NCBI GenBank assembly: GCA_036961445.1
Contig: JBALVO010000024.1
Location: 1-38,303 of the forward strand
Source: JBALVO01 sp036961445
GTDB lineage: Bacteria; Pseudomonadota; Gammaproteobacteria; Pseudomonadales; Halieaceae
Length of the DNA: 38,303 bases
Direction: 5' to 3'
Made by a program: the position numbers and the translations under genes
The notes under the pieces: model-generated
Databases searched by the model: none
Told to the model about the DNA's origin: nothing
The model's input: only the letters and a program-made list of their open reading frames with translations
Part shown: positions 1 through 8,555 of the stretch, one piece after another
Layout of the letters: every line of letters starts with the position of its first letter
Position numbering within the stretch: position 1 is the first letter of the stretch

Positions 1-155
1 GGGGGAAACTGCCAGGTTGTCATGGCAATGCTACTCATGCCGGTACCAGCACCTAACAGCAGATAGTACCAACTGAGCAGACAAATAATCGCCAGGGCGC
101 AGGCTACAATCACGCGATCGTGGCGCAGCACTCTCTCTGCGGCTGTCACATCCAC
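1..155 (-). CDS. DUF2182 integral membrane protein, N-terminal fragment
   Basis: Reading the minus strand downstream of the DUF1326 gene gives an open frame that runs off the window edge. It starts at GTG 155-153 or GTG 149-147. The fragment has a short basic start (AAERVLRHDR), a hydrophobic helix (VIVACALAIICLLSWYYLLL), then GAGTGM and a TTWQFP stretch. This is the start of DUF2182 (predicted metal-binding membrane protein) as I know the family, in which a WxYL-GAGMGM pattern follows the first helix. It begins 13-19 bp after the DUF1326 stop. DUF1326 and DUF2182 genes are often neighbours, which supports the call. Only about 50 residues are visible, so function beyond an inner-membrane location cannot be assessed. 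Confidence 0.7.
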   Translation of the reverse strand, partial: MDVTAAERVLRHDRVIVACALAIICLLSWYYLLLGAGTGMSSIAMTTWQFP

Positions 156-168
156 TGTAACTACCTGG

Positions 169-810
169 TCATGCAGCTTGAGTTTTCACCACACCCTGGT
201 TATTCATGTGTAAATGAGCGAATTGGGCATAGCTATCGGTGTTAGACAAGGAAATAGGCGCGCTGGTAGTAAAGGTGGAACTACCGATTTCCGCCAATGT
301 GTACTCGAAACCATTGGGAAGATCGATACGAGCACGATGCTCTTCTCCTGTTACAGGATTCAAAATTGGCCTTCCGTGACTTTCGCAGAGACCTTCCACC
401 TTTACATGACCCGAGCGCGCATCTACATCTACGACCATTTCAATAGGCATAAAGACCGGATCAAAGACTTCGTCATAGGTTGCCGCAAATACATTGAAAA
501 TCGTCGCACCCATTTCGGTCTCGCCGCCGTTTAGAATGGTTATCAATGCCTCCCGCTGCTTGGCATCGGCACGCTCATCGATGATAAGAAAACACTTCCC
601 ACCACCTTCGTGAACTGCCCCCGGCCAATGCATTATGCTCACCGCCCGTAACCCATCCAATCGAGTCTCTCCAAAATAACCCTCGTGAAACTGCATACCA
701 ACCATAGCCTCACATTGCCCGGAGGTGGGCAGTGCATTGAATTGACAAGGGCAGCCATAATCGCAGTTACAGGCTGACAGCTCAGTCGCCTTAAATTCCC
801 AAGGTGTCAT
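169..810 (-). CDS. DUF1326 domain-containing protein
   Basis: This is a 213-residue soluble protein without a signal peptide. The N-terminus carries the family's cysteine cluster CNCDYGCPCQF (Cys14, 16, 20, 22), and the remainder follows the DUF1326 pattern, including GGGKCFLIIDERA and FDPVFMPIE. The family has no established biochemical role; the cysteine cluster suggests metal binding (inference). A clear GGAGG ribosome-binding site lies about 8 bases before the ATG at 810. The gene is followed closely by the DUF2182 membrane-protein gene, so the two probably form a two-gene operon making a membrane-associated complex. Confidence 0.88.
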   Translation of the reverse strand: MTPWEFKATELSACNCDYGCPCQFNALPTSGQCEAMVGMQFHEGYFGETRLDGLRAVSIMHWPGAVHEGGGKCFLIIDERADAKQREALITILNGGETEMGATIFNVFAATYDEVFDPVFMPIEMVVDVDARSGHVKVEGLCESHGRPILNPVTGEEHRARIDLPNGFEYTLAEIGSSTFTTSAPISLSNTDSYAQFAHLHMNNQGVVKTQAA

Positions 811-927
811 TGTTGTATCCTCCTATCCAGACCACCATAGGCCCGAATTCAATAAGTGAGCCCTGTTGCAACACCATAGACCAATGCGATCAATTCAGCC
901 AGTTCGCGAGCCGACATCAAATTTTCT

Positions 928-2331
928 TTAGATAACAATACTCTCACCACGCGCCGGAATTGCCACCTTAAGATCAAGATCGCGCCAGAGCCTGTCAGCG
1001 AGCGCATCCTGAGCGCGGGGTTCACCGTGCACCAGCAGTGTTCTGGGCGCGGGTTTGAAGGCACCTATCCACTCGACCAGTCCACTTTGCCCGGCATGGG
1101 CAGACAGCCCGCCCAGTGTCTCTATACTGGCTTTTACGACATACTCTTCATTGAACAACTTTACAGTTTTTGCGCCATCTACAAGTATACGGCCCAAGGT
1201 CCCTCGCGCCTGGTAACCGGTAAAGATCAACGTGTTGCGCTCGTCCCAGATTCGCTGTTTAAGGTGATGGCGGATGCGACCACCAGTGCACATACCGCTA
1301 CCGGCGATAATAATAGCGCCTCCTTTGATACGGTTAAGTGCCATCGATTGTTCGGTATCCGGGCACAAATTAAGCGTCGGTAGGAATTTTTCCAAAGAGG
1401 TTTTGTGCACCTCGCTGAGTTGCCGCACATCATCATCAGCTAGCATATCCAGCCAGCGATCGTAGACCCGGGTAACAGCGATAGCCATGGGGCTATCCAG
1501 AAAAATTTCCCAGTTATCCAGCTGGCCCTGATGGTGTAACACGCCCAAATGGAAGAGGAGGTCCTGAGTACGCCCAACCGCGAAGGAGGGTATCATCACA
1601 CTACCGCCGCGTTTCCAGGTTGCTTGTAATATATCGCGCAGTTGTGCCGATGAATCCTGCTCCCCACGATGTTCCCTGTCGCCATAGGTGCTTTCTGCAA
1701 GAAGCACATCCGCTTTTTGCAACACGCACGGTTCATTCATTAAGACCGAATCGCGTTTGCCCAAATCGCCAGAGAACACCAGCTTTTTCTCCTGTCCATG
1801 TTCCGCCAGGCTAATCTCGACTATTGCCGAACCGAGAATATGACCAGCGTCGTGAAAACAAACTGAGACCGCATCACCCAGGGTCACTGTCTCCTCATAG
1901 CGATGCCCCTGGCACAATTGCAGCACACCGCGCACGTCCTCCATGTCAAATGCCGGTTCGAGTAAGGGGCGCCCACGCCGGGAACTGCGCACGTTGCGGC
2001 GTTCGAGATCGCGCAAATACAGACCCACAGAATCGTTAAGCATAATATCCAGCAACTCTGCCGTGGCCCGGGTGCAAATAACTGGCCCTGAGAAACCCTC
2101 ATGAATTAACTTGGGCAACAGGCCACAATGATCCAGGTGAGCATGAGAAAGTACAACAGCGTCGATATCGGCAGGATCAAAAGGAAATTCCTCATCCCGG
2201 ATACGCTCTACCGCATCACCACCCTGATGCATACCGCAGTCCAACAGCACGCGACCACCGCCGTGTGTTTCAAGCAAATAGCAGGAACCGGTAACCTCCT
2301 GAGCCGCCCCATGGAAAGTTAAAGTAGCCAT
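928..2331 (-). CDS. MBL-fold/beta-CASP RNA-processing exonuclease-like protein
   Basis: A metallo-beta-lactamase-fold hydrolase of the beta-CASP/RMMBL class (CPSF-73/RNase J-like), which would act on RNA with two zinc ions. The start MATLTFHGAA at 2331 matches the usual start of the family. The frame is open a further 45 codons upstream, but that extension has no family-like character, so the internal ATG is chosen (467 aa, a normal length). Residues 63-68 are HAHLDH, the Zn-binding HxHxDH motif. Later come the ESTYGDREH and SGMCTGGR segments of the beta-CASP domain and a C-terminal VHGEPRAQDAL segment typical of RMMBL. It lies on the same strand as recX, about 170 bp downstream of it. The RNA substrate is unknown; the ribosome-binding site upstream of 2331 is weak. 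Confidence 0.85.
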   Translation of the reverse strand: MATLTFHGAAQEVTGSCYLLETHGGGRVLLDCGMHQGGDAVERIRDEEFPFDPADIDAVVLSHAHLDHCGLLPKLIHEGFSGPVICTRATAELLDIMLNDSVGLYLRDLERRNVRSSRRGRPLLEPAFDMEDVRGVLQLCQGHRYEETVTLGDAVSVCFHDAGHILGSAIVEISLAEHGQEKKLVFSGDLGKRDSVLMNEPCVLQKADVLLAESTYGDREHRGEQDSSAQLRDILQATWKRGGSVMIPSFAVGRTQDLLFHLGVLHHQGQLDNWEIFLDSPMAIAVTRVYDRWLDMLADDDVRQLSEVHKTSLEKFLPTLNLCPDTEQSMALNRIKGGAIIIAGSGMCTGGRIRHHLKQRIWDERNTLIFTGYQARGTLGRILVDGAKTVKLFNEEYVVKASIETLGGLSAHAGQSGLVEWIGAFKPAPRTLLVHGEPRAQDALADRLWRDLDLKVAIPARGESIVI

Positions 2332-2502
2332 ATAAGTGAACACCCCAGTATTTGTACAGGCAAGGACCGTATGAGCCGGTAAGCCGCAATTTACCAGGCA
2401 ATCCGGCATGGTCACTTTGCCTGGGTAATGAGTAGGGAAAATACGAGGATTTCGCCTCGGTAGCAAGATATTCCATATTTCCGCTGCGGTTAGCGGTATG
2501 GC

Positions 2503-3003
2503 TTAAGTCTCTATTAGATGTTGGTAGTGCTCGGCACTAAAACCCCGGTACTGCATAAACCGTGCGCGCCGGGCTTTCTCTTTTAATTCAGCAGCACTGC
2601 AGCTACCGAATTTTTTGTGGTATACCTCATAGGCCAGCGCACGCCAGTCTACTTCCAATACTGCCAGGGCATCGGCAATTTCATGGTCAGCGAGTCCTCG
2701 ATCGCGCATTTCCTGGCGTACCCGCTGGGGTCCATAACCCCTGCCAGTGCGCTGCCAGGCAAAACTTTCCGCAAAGCGCTGGTCGCTCTGCAGGTGTTCA
2801 TCGGTCAGGCGCTGCACCTCCTGTGCAACCAGTTGCGCATTCGCGAAGCGCCGACCTAGTTTGCGCCGCAGCTCACGCTGTGTATGCTCGCGACGAGCCA
2901 AAAGGTTCATGGCCGCAAAACGAATATCCACGGGATTGATTGCAAGGGCTGCTTCCTCGGGGCCGTCATCTCCATCAAGGATGTCCGCGTCGAGATCAGT
3001 CAC
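2503..3003 (-). CDS. recX: Regulatory protein RecX
   Basis: RecX-family modulator of RecA, 166 residues, mostly charged and helical. It contains the diagnostic segments ARREHTQRELRRKL, RGYGPQRVRQEMRDRGL and RFMQYRGFSAEHY near the C-terminus. In the known system RecX caps or blocks growth of RecA filaments. The gene sits 88 bp downstream of recA on the same strand, the classical recA-recX order, so it is likely transcribed by read-through from the SOS-controlled recA promoter. An acidic N-terminal extension (about residues 1-25, TDLDADILDGDDG) precedes the conserved part. A shorter start cannot be excluded. Confidence 0.93.
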   Translation of the reverse strand: MTDLDADILDGDDGPEEAALAINPVDIRFAAMNLLARREHTQRELRRKLGRRFANAQLVAQEVQRLTDEHLQSDQRFAESFAWQRTGRGYGPQRVRQEMRDRGLADHEIADALAVLEVDWRALAYEVYHKKFGSCSAAELKEKARRARFMQYRGFSAEHYQHLIET

Positions 3004-3091
3004 AGGTAAAAGAGGCGCCGGGTGCGAGAGTGGGATATGTGGGTACCCGACGCCAGGGGGAAAGGTTCAACGGAAAACACTTGCCGCAGGA

Positions 3092-4141
3092 TTAACTCTG
3101 GTCGGCAAGCACCCCGGTAGTTTCAGCCTCAGCCTCTGCAACCGGCTTATCGCCAATATTGAGCATCTGCAGACGAATCTGTGTTTCGATTTCGTTAGCT
3201 ACGGCGGGGTTAGCCTCCAGGAACTTGGCCGCATTGGCCTTGCCCTGGCCGATCTTGTCGCCCTTGTAGGCATACCAAGCACCGGATTTATCCACCAGAT
3301 CCAACTTCACCCCCCAGTCGATGATCTCGCCCATATGGTATATACCCTTACCGTACATAATCTGGAACTCGGCTTGCTTGAAGGGTGGCGACACCTTATT
3401 TTTCACCACTTTCACCCGGGTTTCATTGCCAATCACCTCATCGCCATCCTTGACCGCGCCGATACGGCGAATATCCAGACGTACTGAGGAGTAGAACTTC
3501 AGGGCGTTACCACCGGTAGTGGTTTCGGGTGAGCCGAACATCACGCCAATCTTCATACGAATCTGGTTAATGAATATCACCAGGCAGTTAGTCTGCTTGA
3601 TCGCAGCGGTGAGCTTGCGCATGGCCTGGCTGAGCAAACGAGCCTGAAGGCCCACGTGAGAGGCACCCATTTCACCTTCGATCTCGGCTTTGGGCGTCAG
3701 CGCAGCCACCGAGTCGACGACCAATACATCTATAGCACCCGAACGGACCAACATTTCAGCCACTTCCAGGGCCTGCTCACCAGTGTCAGGCTGGGACATA
3801 ATCAAATCGTCCATCTTCACGCCCAGTTTTTCCGCGTAGGAAGGGTCAAGCGCGTGTTCCGCGTCGATAAAGGCGGCAGTGCCTCCCACTTTCTGCGCCT
3901 CTGCAATCACCTGCAGGGTCAGGGTGGTTTTGCCGGATGATTCTGGTCCATAAATTTCGCAGATTCGCCCCTTGGGCAAGCCACCTATACCCAGGGCGAT
4001 ATCCAGCCCCAACGACCCGGTGGAAATAGCGGGCATGGCAACATGCTGGTGATCACCCATACGCATGACCGTACCCTTACCAAACTGACGCTCGATCTGG
4101 GTCAGTGCCGCTTCCAGTGCTTTTCCTTTATTGGCATCCAT
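3092..4141 (-). CDS. recA: Recombinase RecA
   Basis: DNA-dependent ATPase for homologous recombination and SOS activation. With the start at ATG 4141 (MDANKGKALEAAL) the protein is 349 residues, aligns in register with known RecA N-termini, and is preceded by a GAGAGG ribosome-binding site. An in-frame ATG eight codons upstream (MSKKERS) has a poorer ribosome-binding site and no homology and is rejected as the start. Walker A is GPESSGKT (residues 65-72), Walker B is the LVVDSVAAL segment, and the loop motif FINQIRMKIGVMFGSPETTTGGNAL is seen in pieces. The C-terminal tail is acidic, as expected. recX follows downstream. Confidence 0.97.
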   Translation of the reverse strand: MDANKGKALEAALTQIERQFGKGTVMRMGDHQHVAMPAISTGSLGLDIALGIGGLPKGRICEIYGPESSGKTTLTLQVIAEAQKVGGTAAFIDAEHALDPSYAEKLGVKMDDLIMSQPDTGEQALEVAEMLVRSGAIDVLVVDSVAALTPKAEIEGEMGASHVGLQARLLSQAMRKLTAAIKQTNCLVIFINQIRMKIGVMFGSPETTTGGNALKFYSSVRLDIRRIGAVKDGDEVIGNETRVKVVKNKVSPPFKQAEFQIMYGKGIYHMGEIIDWGVKLDLVDKSGAWYAYKGDKIGQGKANAAKFLEANPAVANEIETQIRLQMLNIGDKPVAEAEAETTGVLADQS

Positions 4142-4233
4142 GGTAGACCTCTCTTTTTTGCTCATTTCCAGGTTTAACTCTTTATTTGACGTTCATTAAT
4201 GTCTAGCTGCCGGTTTGGCTATACAGCAAACTA

Positions 4234-4249
4234 CTGTATATATACTCAG
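4234..4249. promoter_or_regulatory. LexA (SOS) box upstream of recA
   Basis: The sequence CTGTATATATACTCAG fits the gammaproteobacterial LexA operator CTGT-N8-ACAG with one mismatch (TCAG for ACAG on the plus strand). It lies 93 bp upstream of the chosen recA start. A LexA box at this position is expected for recA. The -10 and -35 elements around it are not distinct enough to call. Confidence 0.7.
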
Positions 4250-4392
4250 TGCTTTGAAATCGAAATGCAAGCCCCAAAAGCAATTAAATTCGGTCATAGT
4301 GGGAGGCTGTGAAAAATACGCCTGAATTGGCGACAGGTTTTCTCCATGGCCTGCCAAGCCGCGGACTGTGGGGTATTCGCAGGGTTAGCTTA

Positions 4393-5436
4393 TCAGGGAC
4401 AGATAGCGGATCCATCGTCAGCGACGGCATAAAACAGGCAATCGGACTCGGCGATTGCCGCATTATTGGTGATCATAAACAGCTTCAGTGGCTGCGCCGG
4501 GTAGAGCTTGCCATCCGCTATACGCACCAACCGGGTAACGGCGCAACTGCCGCCAGCATCAAGCGCTGTAAACAACTTACGCTCGGGGCCAACGGCCCAC
4601 CCCAACAACGTATCTGGCGACACACCGCCAAAATTGTGATGCTCTATGTCTGATTTTAGCGTGATGTCATAGTTGGCACAGGGCTCTTCGGCATAAGTAA
4701 GGGTTACGTTGTCCAGCAATTGTAGGCGTATTGGGTCATGCAATACCTCCAGGCCCCAGTCCGTATCCTCATGAGCAAGGACTTTCTGCGCCAGAAAATA
4801 TCGGCACAAACCCTCATAAGCCAACTCATGGGCTTCATCATCCAGGCGACCGCCTACTTCGATAGTTACCGTGGGGTAGGAGTGTTCGCTGATATCCATC
4901 AGCGCACCAAGGCCCAAATTGGAAATGATCAGGCGCTGGGTAAACAGGGATACCAGCGCATCATGCTGGCGATCCATATGCGTGCACACACCAAATGATG
5001 GCCCCGAACCGGAGGTATTGTGCATATCAATCACCGCCTCCGGATGGTGCATATGCAGTATTTCCAGAATTTCCTGTGCCAGCGCGCCCTGCGCATCATC
5101 ATATGGCGAGCCAAAACAACGATTGAGGTCCCTGGCCCTGGGCAACATTCGATGACTGAACAGCGGGGCCTCCAGAGCCGCTGCTACCGAGGCGACAATG
5201 CAGACAACGTTGACTGCCGGTCGCTGACCGGACTGCAGCCAGCGAAACAGCGCCATGGCACCGGAGGGCTCATTACCGTGCAACAGTGTCACCAGTGCGC
5301 GCGTGTGGGTAGTATCAGCGCCGGGCAACAGGAAACATACGGGGCCGCCCAACCTGCGCAGAAACTCCTCCACATTGTGACCGATAGTTGTGACTGCCGG
5401 ATCCTTGATAAACTGAAACCGTCTCATAGTTGCCAT
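4393..5436 (-). CDS. Succinylglutamate desuccinylase/aspartoacylase-family zinc deacylase
   Basis: A member of the AstE/ASPA branch of the M14 zinc carboxypeptidase fold, 347 residues, cytoplasmic. Zinc ligands are visible as His53 and Glu56 (LLHGNEPSG) and His139 (VIDMHNTSG); RDLNR (102-106) is the substrate-binding arginine motif. Family members remove acyl or amino-acid groups from N-acyl amino acids. No ast-pathway genes are nearby, so an arginine-catabolic AstE role is not supported. It overlaps the upstream ligase gene: an ATG at 5436 gives a 13-bp overlap, and the fourth-codon ATG at 5427 gives an ATGA overlap. The two proteins are therefore translationally coupled and probably act on linked metabolites. 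Confidence 0.82.
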   Translation of the reverse strand: MATMRRFQFIKDPAVTTIGHNVEEFLRRLGGPVCFLLPGADTTHTRALVTLLHGNEPSGAMALFRWLQSGQRPAVNVVCIVASVAAALEAPLFSHRMLPRARDLNRCFGSPYDDAQGALAQEILEILHMHHPEAVIDMHNTSGSGPSFGVCTHMDRQHDALVSLFTQRLIISNLGLGALMDISEHSYPTVTIEVGGRLDDEAHELAYEGLCRYFLAQKVLAHEDTDWGLEVLHDPIRLQLLDNVTLTYAEEPCANYDITLKSDIEHHNFGGVSPDTLLGWAVGPERKLFTALDAGGSCAVTRLVRIADGKLYPAQPLKLFMITNNAAIAESDCLFYAVADDGSAICP

Positions 5437-6905
5437 TCGGCCACAGGCAGATTTTGCGCACTGTACCCGATGAATACCTCCAGCATTTCATGTAAGGCAG
5501 CGTCCAGCGACATTTCCTGCTTAAGCGCCGCCAGTTTCTTCTGTTGCCAGATCGAACCTGTCTGGCGCTGTTCCAGCCGCCGCTGAATCACCCCCAGGTA
5601 GCGCGACGATTCAGCATCGGAAATACCAATCGCCTGCAACCCTTGCCGCGCGATCGGCAGCGACTGCTCAATAATGCTGCAGATGGATTGCTCCTGATAT
5701 CCCGATTGATCTAACCGGGGCCATACCAGTTTCGCGTCCAGGCCGTACTGTGCGGCGCGGTAGAAATTGTACTCTGCGATGTTGAAAGGTATCGACGGCA
5801 ACAGTTTCTCCATGCGCGGCCGCACACCTTCAGACAGGCCAATGAGAAACGCGGCATTAGCGACCATGTCCAGCGCGGAAGGGCCCGCCGGAAGAGCCCG
5901 CATTTCAATACGCACCTGACCGCCATCAACATCATCATATATCGGCCGATTCCACAGCCATACTGTACTCTGGTGCAAGCGCAGTTCAGCCAGCGACGGA
6001 GTTTTGCCCTGCGCTATTTCCTGCGCTGGCGAAATCCCGGAACAAATCGGCAATAACGGTGGGTAAATCCGCGCCACCTCGTGAAACAACTCCCCCGCCC
6101 CGCGACGGGCCCAGCCCTGGCCAAAGCTAACCCGAGCTGGTTGCTTCCAGGCATAACGATCCACATGTCGTGTATCGATGGATTGCTTGAACAGGGGAAT
6201 GCGGGTTTCATGCCACAGCGAGTGACCAAACAGAGTCGGCGAATTGGCACCGATGGCCACGGCTAGCGGTGTCATCAGCTGAACGGCATTGAAGGTATCG
6301 GCATAATCGTCCGGGTTCACCCGATAGTGCACCTGAAAAGAGGTGTTGGCACCCTCCAAAGTAATATCAGCCATCTCCAGTTGCAGCGGATCAACGCCAT
6401 TTATATCGATACTGAATTTGTCGCCCCGGCGCTTGATCAACTGGGTGACAAGGGCGTGGTAGCGTTTGCGGTCAGTAATGCAGTGGGCACCAAAATCTGA
6501 CTGGCGCAGTGTCGGGAGAATACCAATCGGTACCACACGCCCACCCATGCTCGCCGCGACTGCCCCGACATGCTCCAGTTTCGCCAGGATCTCCCGCTCG
6601 GTCGCGACAAAGGGTGTGTCGGCCATGTCATAGGGGGATAAATTGTACTCCAGGTTGTAGCGGTTCAGCTCCAGAGTCAATTGCTTGTCATCTGCCGCAG
6701 CAAGGACTTCCTGGTTGACATACAGTGGACTGCCGTTTGCGTCGACAATATACATTTCCAGTTCTGCACCCAGGGAATGGGGACCACACGCAAAGCCGGG
6801 GTCGTCCAACAATTGTTGCAGTGCCGACAGGTTATCCTGCAACGCATCCTGAAAATCCAGGTAATCCTGGTCGCTAAAACTGGTCTGGTTAATCTCTATG
6901 CCCAT
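5424..6905 (-). CDS. Glutamate-cysteine ligase family 2 (GCS2-like) carboxylate-amine ligase
   Basis: A 493-residue protein of the GCS2 (pfam04107-type) ATP-dependent carboxylate-amine ligase family. Supporting segments are the LGAELEMYIVD metal/ATP-binding region near residue 47, ELNRYNLEYNLSP, LEGANTSFQVHYRVNP, GANSPTLFGH, and the RIEMRALPAGPS segment that lines the active site. It is longer than the roughly 370-residue YbdK proteins and may be a distinct subgroup. The reaction is amide-bond formation on glutamate or a similar acid; the amine partner is unknown. It is translationally coupled to the downstream deacylase, so a cycle that makes and removes a gamma-glutamyl or amino-acyl group is plausible (inference). 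Confidence 0.8.
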   Translation of the reverse strand: MGIEINQTSFSDQDYLDFQDALQDNLSALQQLLDDPGFACGPHSLGAELEMYIVDANGSPLYVNQEVLAAADDKQLTLELNRYNLEYNLSPYDMADTPFVATEREILAKLEHVGAVAASMGGRVVPIGILPTLRQSDFGAHCITDRKRYHALVTQLIKRRGDKFSIDINGVDPLQLEMADITLEGANTSFQVHYRVNPDDYADTFNAVQLMTPLAVAIGANSPTLFGHSLWHETRIPLFKQSIDTRHVDRYAWKQPARVSFGQGWARRGAGELFHEVARIYPPLLPICSGISPAQEIAQGKTPSLAELRLHQSTVWLWNRPIYDDVDGGQVRIEMRALPAGPSALDMVANAAFLIGLSEGVRPRMEKLLPSIPFNIAEYNFYRAAQYGLDAKLVWPRLDQSGYQEQSICSIIEQSLPIARQGLQAIGISDAESSRYLGVIQRRLEQRQTGSIWQQKKLAALKQEMSLDAALHEMLEVFIGYSAQNLPVAEWQL

Positions 6906-6963
6906 AACTGCCTATTGTGGGGAGAGTTGCCGCATTTGTTATTGATGTAGATCGTGTCTGGCG

Positions 6964-7504
6964 CTATTGATCAATCGCAAAAGAGACGTTCACAGTCACC
7001 TTATAGGTGTTTTCACCAGTAGCCACAGGCACTGCATCTGCAGAGCGAGCCATCGACATTTCGGCCTGCATCATGGGCCTGGGCCCGGGGTTAAAGGATT
7101 GCTCGGAAATCTCCAGTACCCGGCCGACTTTTACCCCCGCTGCCTGGGCCAGTGTTTTTGCCTTCGCCATGGCCTCCTGCACCGCCCTGGTACGAGCCTG
7201 CTCTATGGCCTGGGAAGGGTCATCATTAGTGAACGTGATGCTGCCGCCTTCGTTAACTCCCAGGGTCACTGATTTATCAAGTATCACACCAACCTTACTG
7301 ATATCACGCACGCGCACACTCAAGCTGTTGCGCACGGTATAACCAACAATACGCGGCGGCTGCGTTTCACCCGAAGAAGTACGCGGCGGGCGCAGATANN
7401 NNNNNNNNNNNNNNNNNNNNNNNNNNNNNNNNNNNNNNNNNNNNNNNNNNNNNNNNNNNNNNNNNNNNNNNNNNNNNNNNNNNNNNNNNNNNNNNNNNCT
7501 TCAT
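6964..7504 (-). CDS. SIMPL (YggE-like) domain protein, interrupted by assembly gap
   Basis: The C-terminal part is clear: RIVGYTVRNSLSVRVRD, then a TNDDPSQA segment, AMAKAKTLAQAAGV and a final YKVTVNVSFAI strand, the typical SIMPL/YggE periplasmic beta-rich domain. The frame stays open from 6964 up to the gap edge at 7398. On the far side, ATG 7504-7502 followed by a lysine codon, with AGGA just before it, is the probable start, giving the MK of a signal peptide. With exactly 100 N the two halves are out of frame (7504 to 7398 is 106 bp). The missing part would also be only about 35 codons, against roughly 100 expected, so the gap size is nominal. It lies about 20 bp after fdsD and could be co-transcribed. 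Confidence 0.75.
7399..7498. other. Assembly gap (100 N)
   Basis: Exactly 100 undetermined bases, which looks like a placeholder of unknown true length. It removes the N-terminal half of the SIMPL-domain gene. Confidence 0.98.
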
Positions 7505-7524
7505 AATTCCTGTGCCCCTGCCGG

Positions 7525-7752
7525 TTATTGTTGTTCATCCATCATTGCCAACACTGCGCACGCCACCGAAGACAAGCCCTCACCTTCCGCACGCCAGAAC
7601 TCCAATAGCTGTTCGCGCATGGCGCGCGTCCAGAATTTTTCTATGTGCTCGCCAGTCTGCCTGGCCACCGCCTCTGCATCGCCCCAGGCCGCCATATTAA
7701 GAGCAATCTGGTTAGCCATCTTCACCAACTGGTTAATCTGTTTGGCGGACAT
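7525..7752 (-). CDS. fdsD: NAD-dependent formate dehydrogenase delta subunit
   Basis: A 75-residue protein matching the FdsD family by its start, QLVKMANQIALNMAA, followed by HIEKFWTRAMREQL and a C-terminal VACAVLAMM stretch. FdsD is a small cytoplasmic subunit or assembly factor of soluble NAD-dependent, molybdenum-containing formate dehydrogenases. It is the last fds gene, starting two bases after the fdhD stop codon. This tight packing supports expression with fdsGBA. Confidence 0.88.
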   Translation of the reverse strand: MSAKQINQLVKMANQIALNMAAWGDAEAVARQTGEHIEKFWTRAMREQLLEFWRAEGEGLSSVACAVLAMMDEQQ

Positions 7753-7754
7753 AG

Positions 7755-8555
7755 TCAGGAGCCCTGTTGTATTCTTTCAGGATAAGTATAGATGACCTGG
7801 CGGCCAGGCTGAACAAAACCCACCAGGGTAAGACCGCTGCGCTGTGCCTGATCTATCGCCAGTGAGGTAGGAGCGGACACTGCAGCCAATAAGGCAATAT
7901 CACAACTCGCCACCTTTGCCACCATCTCGTAGCTGGCTCGACTGGTCACCAATACAAAGCCCTCCGGCGAATACGCGCTGCCACGCAATGCGCCTAACAA
8001 TTTATCCAGGGCATTGTGCCTGCCCACATCCTCGCGCAATAGTTCAATATCTCCAGCAACGCTGCACCAGGCGGCACCATGCACCGCGCCTGTACGACGT
8101 TTCAAGGACTGCCGCTGATCCAGGTTGATAATAGCTTGCTGCAAGGCCTCATGAGTAATTTTGCAATCGCGCTCTACCCGCTTCGGTGCCGGTATTGCCT
8201 GCTCCAGCGACTCCACACCGCACAGGCCGCAGCCGGTGCGTCCGGTCAGGTTGCGGCGGCGCGCCTTGAGCGCCATAAATGGCTCAGCGGTAATTGTCAT
8301 TGTCAGTTCTATGCCTTTGTCCCGCTGCGTGAGCTCGCAGTCCAGTAACTGTGAGGGACTCTCTAAAATACTCTCAGACAGACTGAAGCCCAGTGCAAGA
8401 TCGTGCAGATCGGTGGGTGTGGCCATCATCACCACGTGAGATACACCATTATAAACCAGCGCCACGGGAACTTCTGTCACCACCACATCGGTGTCGCAGG
8501 ACAGCGCTCCCTTGTCCCAGGTATAGCGCGTTACGTTTTGCGTCTCGCCGCTCAT
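7755..8555 (-). CDS. fdhD: Formate dehydrogenase accessory sulfurtransferase FdhD
   Basis: A 266-residue FdhD protein, which moves sulfur to the molybdenum cofactor of formate dehydrogenase. The redox-active pair is visible as CGLCG (Cys109 and Cys112) after TGRT. Downstream are GAVHGAAW, REDVGRHNALDK (the cofactor-binding segment of the family) and a SRASYEMVAKVA segment. Its start overlaps the fdsA stop by four bases (ATGA), so it is coupled to the subunit it activates. Placement of fdhD between fdsA and fdsD is a common fds operon order. Confidence 0.95.
   Translation of the reverse strand: MSGETQNVTRYTWDKGALSCDTDVVVTEVPVALVYNGVSHVVMMATPTDLHDLALGFSLSESILESPSQLLDCELTQRDKGIELTMTITAEPFMALKARRRNLTGRTGCGLCGVESLEQAIPAPKRVERDCKITHEALQQAIINLDQRQSLKRRTGAVHGAAWCSVAGDIELLREDVGRHNALDKLLGALRGSAYSPEGFVLVTSRASYEMVAKVASCDIALLAAVSAPTSLAIDQAQRSGLTLVGFVQPGRQVIYTYPERIQQGS

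Noticed and set aside
2332..2466. N-terminal extension of the MBL-fold protein
   Set aside because: The extra 45 codons have no family similarity, and members of the family begin at MATLTFHGAA.
4142..4165. Upstream recA start (MSKKERS)
   Set aside because: RecA homology starts at MDANKGKAL, which has a good GAGAGG ribosome-binding site; the upstream ATG has neither.
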